NCBI GenBank assembly: GCA_013396915.1
Contig: VWZL01000187.1
Span: 89,998 to 153,997 of the forward strand
Length of the DNA: 64,000 bases
Direction: 5' to 3'
From: Stercorarius parasiticus
Taxonomy: Eukaryota > Chordata > Aves > Charadriiformes > Stercorariidae
The position numbers were made by a program, and so were the translations under genes. Positions 25,250 through 37,200 of the stretch are shown here, one piece after another. The notes below the pieces were generated by a model, which worked only from the letters and a program-made list of their open reading frames with translations, searched no databases and was not told the DNA's origin. Every line of letters starts with the position of its first letter. The first letter of the stretch is position 1.

Positions 25250-26000
25250 GTGCGGTCTGGGGTACGTGAGTGCCTGCATCCCCCCGAGGGGGTTGGTACC
25301 CACGGGCGATGTCCCTGAGACGGTGTGTGTCTGCGTGGGCGCTGCTGGGGAANNNNNNNNNNNNNNNNNNNNNNNNNNNNNNNNNNNNNNNNNNNNNNNN
25401 NNNAGCGGGGAGCGGGGCCGGGGGCGGGCACCAGGCTTCCGCCTCCCGGGACAAAGCCGGGCTGGGAGGGACCCCGGCCGCCGCTCGGGGCCGGGGCGGG
25501 GCTGCCGGGGGGCCGGGGCCGGGGCCGTGCCGGTGCCCACCGAGCATGCGGGCGGAGGGAACGAAGCATGGCCCCGGGTGCTCACCGGTCCCCACTGGCA
25601 CCGGGAGCCCCGGCGGGCCCTGCCCGGTAAACTTTTCCCGGTCCCAGTGGACTCCCGGCGCCCCGGGGGGGCCCGTCCTGCAGCCAGGGCTGCTTGGAGG
25701 GTTGGGGGTTTCTTTCTGGGCCGGAGCATCCTGGTGTCGCATCCTAGCATCTCTCTCCTAGATAACAGGTAGCCTTTATACCGGGTCCTTGCCGGTGCCC
25801 CGGCAGGCGCGGGGGCTCCGGGGGTGCCTCAGACCCAGGTCCTGGTTCTCGGCTCGTCCGGGGCGGGGGGGGATCGCGTTTCCCCGCACGGCACCGCGTG
25901 GGTTGGTGTGGGCTGGGTAGCGGCACCCCCGCCGGTGTGCGGACACGGGGCCGCCCCACTGTCTGGGCAACGAGGAGCAACGGCTGATTTAGCTGCAGAA
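25250..26000 (+). promoter_or_regulatory. CpG island, probable PRAG1 promoter and untranslated first exon
   Basis: GC content and CpG frequency rise sharply here compared with both flanks; the stretch 25,404-25,980 has dense CG dinucleotides and long G/C runs. It lies about 2 kb upstream of the first PRAG1 coding exon, which begins with a splice acceptor, so an upstream untranslated exon must exist. Plausible first-exon donors are the GTAAAC after CCCG at about 25,627 and the GTAGCC after AACAG at about 25,769. I could not decide between them, and there is no TATA box that I trust. Confidence 0.6.
25353..25403. other. Assembly gap (51 N)
   Basis: A run of 51 undetermined bases inside the CpG island. 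GC-rich promoters are often poorly sequenced, so the true length of the missing DNA may differ from 51. Confidence 0.99.
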
Positions 26001-27878
26001 AGGGAAATCCCGGTCTTTAAAAGGCAGTTGGCAGCGCCGATTGTTAAAGCAGAAGTGAAGAGTTTTTTCTGGCTCCGGTCCCTGCTTTCCTCCCTTTGAT
26101 TTTTCTTTTTTCTTTGCTGGCTCTCATCAGGACACTTGTTCAACTTTGGGTGATGCCGGACACTGCTTGCTAGATCTAAAAGGAAACAAAGAACAGAATA
26201 TTTTTTTAAAGATGTTTTTTTCCCTGCAAATAGTGTTAATCTCGTTGAATATGTTGGGGTATGTCCAAGAGTGAGTTGCTGTCCTTTGGTTAATTTAGAC
26301 TCTGTGAAGTCCATGGAAAAACCTGTCTAATATAGTCTCTTCCCTAAAAAGAGAGAGGCATGCACCAATCTCATTGGTGAATCCCACTGATATTCCCTTT
26401 TTTTTTTTCTGCCCTTTATGAGATAGATCCTAATTTATCAGCCTGCCAGACAGAATGAGTCTGCAGGTACTAATGCTTTAGCCGATCAAAGCCTCCCTTC
26501 CCAAAGGTGGCATTTGCATTCACATGATGCTTGTGGGTCAGTGGCTCTCACACCCCACCCCCTCTTCGCTTTGTCCCATCCAAGCTCTTATTCTTTCTTT
26601 TTGCCATGCAATAGGGTGGCTGTTGGGAGGCTGCCCAGGGCATCTCTGAGCCCTGAGGCAAGAGGCTTTACAGAGGCACAGGCTGGTGTAGAGGTCTATG
26701 CAAGTGCAAAGGTGTCCATAGCTATGGTGGTGTTGCAGTATGCGTGTGTGGAGGAAGTGCTGAAAGATTAGGCTGTTAAATTTTGCTCTTGTGCCATCAG
26801 GATTCGGGTGTAAAAGTGCCTGTTCACTTGGAGACCCTCAGGGAATGAGCCTCAGTTTGCATTGGGATCAACTGGCCAGGAGATGATGACCTGAAGTTAG
26901 TTGGGTGGGGAAGGACTCTGTGGAGAGATGTGGGAGACTTGTGTGCCCTGATACCCGTAGCAGCCAGCTGCAGTTTTCCTGATCTAGTTGTGTTTTCTCA
27001 TCTTCTCTTCCCTAATCCACTGAGCTTTGTGGGAGACCTCGTCTGAAGTGTCTCCAAAGTTGTTAGCTCCAGGTAGCTACTGGCTGAGTGCAATCAGACT
27101 TGGCTGTGTGGGGAGGGGGGGCACAGGAATGCAGGAATGTCTTGTTCCTGGGGCATTTCCTCCTGGGGAAGGAAGATGGGAAGGGATCCTTGTCTGTAAG
27201 TAATCCAACAGCAAAACGTTTCTCCCCTCGCAGACAATGAATCGTTTCAGCGAGCTGACACTGTTATTTGTGGCTCCTGGCAAACCAGATAAGAGCTTTC
27301 TGCCAGGCACTTGCTCAAATCAGTGCCAGCCCCAGCCTTGCTGATTGCCTTTCTCCATTGCACTGGGTGGGAGAGAAGCCTTTGTGTACCACGGCAGTAA
27401 TCACAGTGGTGCTTCTGGGTGAAGGAAGGTTGTTGATGGTCCCCTTGGTTACACCGCTGCTGATTCTGGTCCTTGTATCCCCAGGCCTTTTTATTTTCCA
27501 GAGGGAGGATGCTACTTTGGAGAAGGAATTTTCCCCACCTGGCTCTCTTTGTGGGGCTGTGAACAGCTATTTCCAAGACCTCTTTCCTTTACCCTTGATC
27601 TAAACCTCGCACAAGGCTCGTTATACATGCTCGTTAAACAGGGAATTAAATCACATAGGAATGCTGCTTGCTTGATGTCTTCTCTATTACAGAGCTATGC
27701 TTAGAAGTTGAGGCTTTTTAAGTGATTGTGTGGGCTTTAGCTAAGCTGCAAAAAAAACCTTGTAAACAATAAGCCTTTGTGATGAAGGCAGAGTAAGTGT
27801 AATTATCACCTGTCCTATTAAAAATCTTCCTATTTTTGGGCATAACCAAACTAATCAGACAGTGTTGTGCTTTTCCAG

Positions 27879-28273
27879 ATAACTAGGTGATCTTTAAGAG
27901 TGGCTCTGGGAAGCAAATGCAAAATGAGCAGCGGAGGACAGTGCAGAGGACGCAGAGGGCTCTTGATCTGAGCCACGAGGATTTGAAGATGTCTGCGTGC
28001 AGTGACTTTGTGGAACACGTTTGGAAGCCTGGCTCCTGCAAAAACTGCTTCAACCCAAAGAGTTCCCATCGGCTGCAAACACCCTCAGACGTGGGAGCTT
28101 GTGGTACCCTCCCGAATGGAGTTAGGACCAAGCCTGAGAGCCCCACGTTGGAAGACGAAGGTGTAAATACCTCCCCCTTCTCAAAGCCAACAATTGCTGT
28201 GAAGCCAACTATGATAAACTCGGATGTTTCTGATGCGTGGGCAGATGTGAATATGAATGCAGATCTGTCACAG
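27879..28273 (+). CDS. PRAG1: PRAG1 coding exon 1 (5'UTR 27,879-27,916; CDS from 27,917)
   Basis: The acceptor TTTTCCAG ends at 27,878. An in-frame TAG at 27,884-27,886 closes the frame upstream. The first in-frame ATG is 27,917; a second, at 27,989, begins MSACSDF, the block conserved with mammals. Human pragmin has a short leader before that block, so I use 27,917, but initiation at 27,989 (1,344 residues) is possible. The donor CAG|GTAATG follows 28,273, phase 0. Confidence 0.92.
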
Positions 28274-31200
28274 GTAATGATTAATCCAGTCAAAGCATGA
28301 CTTCCCGTTACTTGCCTCTCCTCAGGAGTGCTAGGAATATCTGTTAAAATGGTTTCCTTCCCTTTGTTTTTCCTTCTGGTCTTGACTCGGGTTTTTAAGC
28401 CTTATATTGGCTTCTCAAAGAATCTTTGGCTGAAGCCGAATGAGATGTTGCTCACAAGGCATGTGCAAAGGAGCTTAAAAATACGTTGTTAGCTCAGGAA
28501 CTTCCGGATTTTGAATGAGGATGCGGGTTAAAGTTATTTTCCTGGGAAGTTACACTGGAAAGAAATCCTGTCTGGTTGCAGTCAGTGCTAACGGGATCCA
28601 TGGTCTTCATGGGTGGGGAAGAAAGTGCCCTACCTTCCTAGCCCAGCTCCTTGGGCTCCCAACCTTTGCCAGAGCAGTAGTGCCCTCTGGGTGTAGCACT
28701 GCTGCCTGCCTGCAAACTGGCAAGCCCTGGTGGTGTGAGCTGCTGTCGGGATGGGTGGTTCGCGCCCCTCCCTGCCCGGTTGATATCAGCACTTGCCCCA
28801 GCCACGCAGGGTGAAGCCTGGGCTGCTCTCACCCTGCTCGTGACGTAGGTGTGCTGGTGTGTCCACCCTTGTCCCAGAGGAGGGGTAGGGCTCTCCGGCT
28901 GTCATCTTAGCCTCCCATTGCTCTCCTCTGCTTCTTTTCTAGGGATAAAGGGCACACAAGCACAGGGTGCCATTGTCGGTGGGGTTTGAGCTGTGTGCAC
29001 AGATTTGGCCCCAGGCTGAGTTTTGCACTACAGGACCAGGTTCTGCCACCCTGGGAGGGGGGTTTTCTTTGCCAACATGCGTTACCCCCTGCCTTTCCCG
29101 CTGCTCCTCTCCCTTGGCAAGCAGGATAGATATCCCTCAGATGAAGAGATTTCAGATGCATTTCCCCACCGGCTCCCCAGTCCCTACTGCTCAGCGTAGC
29201 CAAGCTGCTATCCCAGGATAACCTGTGGTAGTTTGTGTCTGTGCTCCGTAGCATGCGACTCCAGAGCAGCAGTGTGAAATGAAACAAAAATAAGCAGAGG
29301 GAGGTGCAAATATTCCTTTGCTCTCTGAATTGTTAATTGCACGGTGATTCGCAGACAGGATGACAGATTGGACACGTTTCTGGCAGCAAACCCACAGAAA
29401 GAGAAAGGAGAATGGCAATGCACTGAAATAAGGCATTGTTGGTAATGCAAGGATTGCAAACGATCCAGGAAATAGCGCAAGTGTAATTTAAGTAGAAAAG
29501 GTTTGCGGTAGTTATTGGTGGGGTGAGCACAGAGCAGCAAAACAGACTGTGGACACCAGAGGACTTTCCTGTGGAGCTGGGTTATTTTCTCTTTTTTTTT
29601 TTTTTTTTTAAAAATATCTGTCTCTCATTTTGCCTATGCACATCCTGACAGCGCACTTGTCTCTTTGGCCCATGCAGGTCAGCTGGGGCATGGTTTCTGG
29701 CAAACACCTCCTTCTGAAATCAGGAGATGCGCAGCGGATCTGCCTCGACAATTTTGGCAATGGTGGTATGAGAAAGCCCTTCCTTCACAACCCACCGAGT
29801 GACTGCTTGTCTTGCTGTCCTCCTAGCTACACCATGGTGGGCCTGCGCAGCCTGGAGAGTCGAGTGGAGAGAAATGTCTCCATCCACAGCCTAGTGCTTG
29901 TGGGTGAGGTGGGCAAGCAGGAGGACAGAGCCAAGGACAAATTTGCCCTGCCGCATCGGACCCTTTGCCCTAATCCATCCACCTTGGGGGACAGAAGCGC
30001 CACAAACTCCAGCAAAAACTCTTCTTCCCAAGCCAGAGAAGGAGCAGCGCTTCCCTTGGAGGGTGACTGCGGTCGTCTCTCCTCTGGCTTCGAAAGTGAA
30101 GGGGGTGAGTACTGTTCAATCACAGACTGCCGCAGAGAGCACCCTGTCTCATGGGAGCCACGCTGTGCGGAGGGGAAGGGTGCCCGGTGTGAGAAGGAGA
30201 ACTCTGCTCCCTATGGATGGAGGCAGCGGGATGCTCCAGAGATTCCCAGGCCAAGTGGCAGGGCGGTCAAGTTCAGCGAAGAGGAGCGTAGAGCTGTGAA
30301 CGTGGCCTTCTGCATCACAAAAGACCAGGGTGATCCTCTCCCCTATGCCCTCTGTTCAGAGAGGAAAAAGCTGGCTCTCCACTCCGAGCCTGCCGCCCTC
30401 CCTGAGAGCACCAGGAGCAGCAAGGCAGCTGCCTTTGCTTTGTCCCAGGAGGACGAGGACTCACCTCTCCCTGGAGATCCCTCTGTCACCGGAGGCCCCT
30501 GGCCTGAGGGTTCAAGCACTCCTCAGCAGGCTCTGGTGGAGCTGCGGCGCCCTTGCCTCACCGAGCCAGCCCACACTGATCCCATCTACGCCGAGAGCAC
30601 CAAGAGGAAGAAGGCACAGATGAAGGCTGTCGGCGGACAGGCAAAAGCGGAGAAGCTGGCCCGTGGCACTGGCAAGGAGCAAGCTGATGAGATATGGAGG
30701 GATGGCGGCTGGGCTTTGGGTGGTGAGAAGGAATACCAGGACTCCACTGGCCAGGTGGCGGCAAAGATTACTATAATGACTGCGCACACTGAGGATGATC
30801 ACAAGACAATATTCCTCAGCAGCCCTGACTCAGCGGTGGGAGTTCAGTGGCCATGCATCAGCCCTACTTCCCACACTGATTTTGGGGCTTCATCACCTGC
30901 CATTGAGCCTGGAGACATTTTTCAAGCACCTGGAAGCGAAAACAGCCCACGATTTCATCTGGCAGCACCTGCCAAGACTTCAGTTACTGAGGGTCCAGCC
31001 ATTCCCCCAAAGATGTCCAAAAACAGCCAGCCGGGCAGTGAGGGGAACCGTGTGCCCGCAGTAAGCTCCCATGTGGCAAGGTTTGGTGATGACAACAGCC
31101 ACGATGGAGCTGGTGTTCAGCTGCTGCCACGGAGCTGTACGGATACAGGTGCCTTTGGGGTGTCCCCTTCTCCATGCACTCATATCAACGGGGCCTCTGC

Positions 31201-34200
31201 AGAGGAGTCCAGCAGAGGCCTTGCAGGCTCATCCTATGACAGGAGGCAGAAATACTACACCCCAACGTGGACCAAGCAGTGCCGGATAGAGGAGGAGGAA
31301 GAGCAGGAGGAGGAGCAGGAGCTCTTAACCCACCCATGGGCAGTGGGAGCTGAGAATGGAAGAGCTGGTGCTGAGCTTGTGGATGATGGCCTGATGCTGG
31401 AGAGCCAGACCGGGATCAGCAAATCATCGTCTTTCTCCTTTGATTTCCCTAAAGACAAGAGCAATGGTGTGGAGTTCGCACCACCGCCACCGCCGCCAAA
31501 AAAGCAGTCCAGGTACAGCCCTGTGAGTGTGTGCGTGGTGGTCTGTTAACTATTTGCAATCGGGATGTTTGCTGCAGGGATTGATTGACTAGGAGGTGCT
31601 TGCCGTTCTTTTCTTTCTTCCTTTTCTGTTCAAAGGTGGGCTTTCAGGAGTATGGGAGGTGACTGCACAGCTGAAAAGCCACATACTTTTTTGCTCCGAA
31701 AAGCTGTCATATCTTTGCAAGTACTGGTTCACATGCCATGCGTACTTGCAACAGCCCTTCAGGGCTGCAAGTTACGGCCTTGGGTCCCAATATTCAAGTG
31801 AGAGCAAGGTCTGTGTTTGGGATGGCTGGTGTTTCGCAGGTCAGCTTCATTCTATCTTGGCACAGTCCCTTAACGTTGAATAGGATAGAAAACCCGGGGT
31901 TGTGAGCTCCTTTTGTAGGTAGAACTGGGCAACCTCTCTTGATGCTAATAGCAAGGGCCTCTGAAATCCTCATTTTCAGTTTGTCTCTACTGTCTTTTTG
32001 TTTCCGAGGTTAACTTTTGAAGCTGCAGTTTCCCAGGGAGGGCTCCTTGCAGGCAAGCAGGTAATTGGAGCTTGCCTAACGTGTGCTCACGATGTGTGGG
32101 AGCTGCCTGGCTTCAGGCAGACTTCCCCTTGCTGCTCCCCTGGAAGTCAGGTTTGCAGGCAGGGTGACAGCAGGCCCTACAAAACAAATGCGAATGAGGG
32201 AGAGCTGTCCATCTGGGAAGGAAGTAGCTCTGCTAAGCAATTAAAAAAACAGGCTTCTGATACTGTGTGTGCATTCAGTATCTGCAGCTGTGTGTATCAA
32301 AAAAAAAAAAGGAAAGAAAAAAAAAGAGAAAATGGAGGAAGAAAAATTTATTTCCTTGCCATGCAACTAATGGATTAGGTTGTCTGATCATGGTGGGGAG
32401 CGATACTTTCCCATTCTCTGTGTGTCCTGTATTTGCTTTATTGTGTGCATCAGTTTTGTTACCTGAAACTGTGCATTGCACAACAGATTTGACTCCAGCT
32501 CCTTGATTTAAACATTGAGAGAAGAAGGGGTGGGTGTTTGAAGGAAAACTTGCTCTTGGGGTCCATGGTCAAGCTTATGCATAGGCATCAGAGACCTCCG
32601 GGTTGAGACTGTGGTTGAGTTGGCCCATCCTCTGTTTTGTTCTCACACTAAATTTTCAGTGTTTTTAGGGTTGTCTAGCCCAGGGAACTAGCGTTTTAAA
32701 TTGGCCAAGTGGTGAACAAATTAGGTTTCTCAAGGAAAGGGAAGGGATGAACAAGAGGCTTTAGTTCTCCTTGATGCTGGGCTTCCTGCTGTGATGCTGC
32801 ACACCTGCTGGAGTCAGAGGAAAGAAAAGGACCACAAGCAAGTGAACACACAGATGAGCTTTATTGCCTTTAAAATCAAAGAGAATACAAAAATGTGCTT
32901 TAGTTTTGACCCTGTGAACTTTCTTTCATGGCTGCTGCCACTTGGTGTCTCCTATAAGCCAGTGGCTTGGGATTGTATTTGCTACATGAGGTATGGTTGA
33001 GGCCCAGCAGAGCTGTGACAATACAATGCTGTCAAGCAGCGATCATTTAGGAAATGCTGAATTGCCTGCAAAAGTCCTCTAGGACCTGATTCCTTTCCCT
33101 GCAGAGCAGAGGTCACTGGGCAGGCCAGAAGGGTGGCGGCGCTCAAACTCAGCAATATCTATCCCAGCAACATCTTACATTTGAAGTGCTAGGACTTCCT
33201 TCCGCTCATGGAAGAGCAGCCACGCAGAGCTCTTTGTCTGTACTGGGGGCAAAGATTCTTCCCTGGCAGTGCTCAGAGTCTGCTTTCTGCCTTCATGAGG
33301 GCTGGGAGTGGGAGGCTCCTTGATGTGTCAGGGTGTCTCCTTGGCTGGGTGACTTGGACCAGTTGTGCTTCAAGCCAGGAGTATGCCCTGCTGTTGCCAT
33401 CCACATGGAGTTGCGATCTGTCCTGAGGGGCGTGGAGCATTTTCCGCTCCTTGGAGGGGCTGATTCATGCTCCTGGTGTGATTGGGCTGTGCCAATTGTA
33501 ACAGTTGCTTCTGAGTCATCCTGAAAGCATCTGTGTGCTAGAAAGCCTGTGTGATATCAGGCAGGGAAACTGAGGTTGGGGAACACATGGCTTCCATGAC
33601 CGGGTTCTCTGGCAGAGCCATAAAACCTGGTGGGTGGTTGAGGTAGGTGCTGGCATTGCTCTGACCACCTGTAGCTGTAGGCCATGTGTTCTGCTTCATG
33701 TATTTGTCTTCTGAACACCTTGATGCTTGCAGCTGAGCCTTAGGGCACCTTAATCAAAAAGCATAGCCCTCCCTCCAGCTACCAAACCCCTGTGCAGCTG
33801 GCCTGAGGAGCGATTTGATCAGATGGCAGGTTTCGCAAGCCATGCAAACCCAGCTGGTTGCTTTGTTTGCTTTGAGGATGCTCTCGTTTTCATCTCAAGC
33901 GTGGCTTCTCTGAGCATGTTGCTGCAGGAACTAGGGTGTTACCTGCACGTGGCAGAGGGATGGCTGGCTACATGCACAACTGGTTAAAATCACTATAGCA
34001 GAACTGTGATATCCTGGGCAGTCATTGCTTGCAGCTTTGGGTCATGACATGACTCTGACCTGGTGCTGGAGGAACATCTCTTCTGGTCCTCCTGGGGTGC
34101 AGCCAAATGCCTGAAGAAGGGAGGAGGTCTTGCACACAAAGATGATTCTGAGACACATCCATACTCTCCTAGTCATGGGCAGTCTATGGGCATGTGCTCA

Positions 34201-37200
34201 TCCATAATGGCAGAACCACTGATATTTCTGTTAGGCTTATTTAGTCCCTCGCAGTGACAGAGCGCTTCAGCCCAAGAATTTCTCTGGTGGCACAGCTGCA
34301 AAGGCTCCTTTGATGGATGGGTGGAGATAAAGTCAGTGTAGACCTGGTTGTGGCAGAGTCTTGGGGCTTAGCAAATCAGGGTTCATTTCAACTTCAGGAA
34401 AGGCGTGTAACCGTGCTTTTTCCTTCTAGATATCAAGCTGCAGCAAGGTATTTGATTTCATGCTGGAAAATGAAGCCTGCCTGTTCGACTTTCCTAATTA
34501 AACTTAATTGTTTATTTTAAAGAAAACTTGCATGTGTGTTCAAACTGATTTCAAAGGAGAGAAAGAAAAAGTGAGTCTGTAGATTTTGGTTTTTTCATTT
34601 TAGCTCTAACAATTAGAAGGGGGGAAAAAAAAATTTTACAGGGTAAATTCCTGCCAGGCACTGAGGAAACTCTGGTTTTGGAGTAAGCTGTCTCTTAGCA
34701 TGGTGGAAGGAGTGATTTTAGAGAGTTTTTAAAGTTGGCGGAAAAATGTAAAATAATGAATTTGTGCCTGTTTCGTCCTATATAAAGCTGTTCTGGACCT
34801 CTTGCAACTGTTTCTTCATACAGTCCTTTTTCCCTGCTTGTTTGAAAGATTATAGATATTTAAGGTCTGCTTGGTCTGAAATGAAATGGAAAATGAGTTT
34901 AATTACAAGAGGAAAGAGATTGGAAAGGGAAGATGGTGGCTGGTCTTCTTCCAAAAGCTGGAAAGGTAGTTGGCCAAGGAAAGGGCTCACCAGAGGAACT
35001 AGGATTCCTAGGACTTGCGTGTGCGGTGATGATTTAAAGGTTCTTCAGTGTAAAATGCTCTAGCATGGCCTTTAGTTTCTTGGCACAAGGAACGAGTCCT
35101 TGCTGAAATTTATGTGTCTCTTATGCAGAGGGTCAAGCTAAATGATCCTCATGGTTTCTTCTAGCCTGCAGAACCTTGACGGTTAATTTGTTTCATGTGT
35201 CTCTTAAAAGGAAACAGTGATGCTCTCTTGCATCTTGAGCTGTTGGCTCTTGAGCTGTTTTCATCATAATTAATACTACTTTCAAAAGGCAGTGCCATAG
35301 ATAGCTTCTGAAATTTGCTAAATGTGCTCGCTTGGGGTAATAAAGGTGTGTAGCATGGCACACCCTGGCACTTACCATCACTGAGAACAGGACAACTAAA
35401 GTTGAGGTATGCCAAGACCGCATGTTACAGTGCTGCTGCTGCTGCCGCCGCTGCTTGTTGTCAGAGGGAACAGAAAACAAGAGCGTTACAAAAACAGACC
35501 ATGTTGGGAATTGGATTGCCAGGAAAAGAGCCAGGTTTGCTTCTTGCTGGGGAGGTGGTGCTTGCTGGCTGGTGGGGCTGTGCTGTGTATTCCTTGCCAG
35601 GAATCAGTCTGTGACAGAGCAGCACTGCACCTGAGGCAGAACATTCCCATTTTCTTACCATTTCTGAGGCACCCGTTTCTCTTTGGAGCTCAGTGTCAGG
35701 ATGTATCCCGGGGACAAAAGCAACCTGGCTACATGGAGCTGCTGTGGCAATTACAAATGGAATTGTAAGTCACACAGGTCCCAGATTTTTACCCTCTTCT
35801 CTTTGACTGGATGACAGCAGAGGCTTGCTGTGTGGTCTGGGACAAGCCAGACTTATTATTATTAAAATAATAAATAATAATAAATAAATGAATAAGAAAC
35901 TCTGGATGGAGTCTATTTAAATACATAACAAATAGTTAAATAAGTTAATAAAGCAAAGAAGGGAGGATATTGCTTGAGCAGGAGAGAGAAACACGCTCCA
36001 GGACAGGGAGGGAATACACCTTTTGGATTCCCCCTGTGTTTTTTGTCCGAAACTAATCAGGAATTTCTCATGCTGCTTCTGCCAGTGGATAATTTCTAAA
36101 AGTTTGTGATTTGTCAGCTAATCTTTTAGGAGAGATTGTTTCTTTTAAAATAAACATCGCTCACTTTTCTGTGTGTTTCCTATCTTGCCTCTTAAAAAAG
36201 CGCAGAGATGGAAATTGAAATGACATTCGTTGTCCTCTTCACCACATCAGAGCATTCAGTGATTTAATTTTTGACCCATCTACCATCTTAATTCTGGACC
36301 CCATCCGAACTTCCCCTTGCATCACTGGATTCCAGACCCTTGTTTCAACCTAACCTGTGCTACATAAAACCTTTTAGGTACAGGGAGGAGCAGTGTAGTC
36401 CTCTGGGCAGAGCTAGGAGTGTTTCAAAATCTCTCCCTCACCTTGATTTTGGTTTCCCCACATTTAACAGGTGGTAGCAGAAGGATAAGTACAAATCCAA
36501 GCTTCAAATGTTGTAAGCTCCTATATGCTGTTTTTTTAACTGCTCTGTGCATCCAGGGGAAGATGTTGGAAGAAACAGCAGTGGAGAGAGGAGGAAGATA
36601 TAATTATTCATATTTCATGATAGACAAGCATATGGTACAATGGTGCTTCCTCTTGTGCAATCATTATGCCCAGCCATGTGTTGTGTTTGATGCTATAATG
36701 CAGTCTGGCTTTTCTCTGTGCCGCACATTAGTTTCAGTATTTTATTTTGGGAGGGGGTGTCCTGTTGACATTATTGCTGGCCTTCTGAAGCACAGTTTGG
36801 TTTGCGGTGGTTTGTATGTGTTCTCTGCTCTCCTCTGCTTCCTTCCCCCATTGCGTGATTTATAAAGCTCAGCATCTCTGTTATTTGTTCAAGTCCTGTC
36901 ATCTCTGCTGAGGAGTGACCCTCTCCTGCCGGCACAGCAAGGCTGGGAAACCCCTGTAATGGGGCTGCAGAGCAGGCGCTCTTTGTGATCGGGTGTCTGC
37001 ATGGGGAGAGATGCTTCCAGCATCCTCCACGGCTGCCAACAGGCTGTGTGTGTGATGGCCACTGGAAAGGAGCAAGTGGGAGCCTTGCAGCTCTTACATC
37101 TGAGTGGCCGCCTCCCCCTCTCAAAACCTCCCTGCCCCGTGCACTTCTGGAAGGTAACCAGATCTGCGTGTCAAATCTTGGGCAGGGAATTCAAGCCGAA

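Noticed and set aside
25107..25772. Several long open frames across the N gap
   Set aside because: GC-rich DNA lacks stop codons by composition, and the frames include untranslated N; no domain is visible.
31513..31549. Continuation of the PRAG1 exon 2 frame to a stop
   Set aside because: The donor AG|GTACAG and the phase-matched exon 3 give the conserved protein; the read-through codons match nothing.
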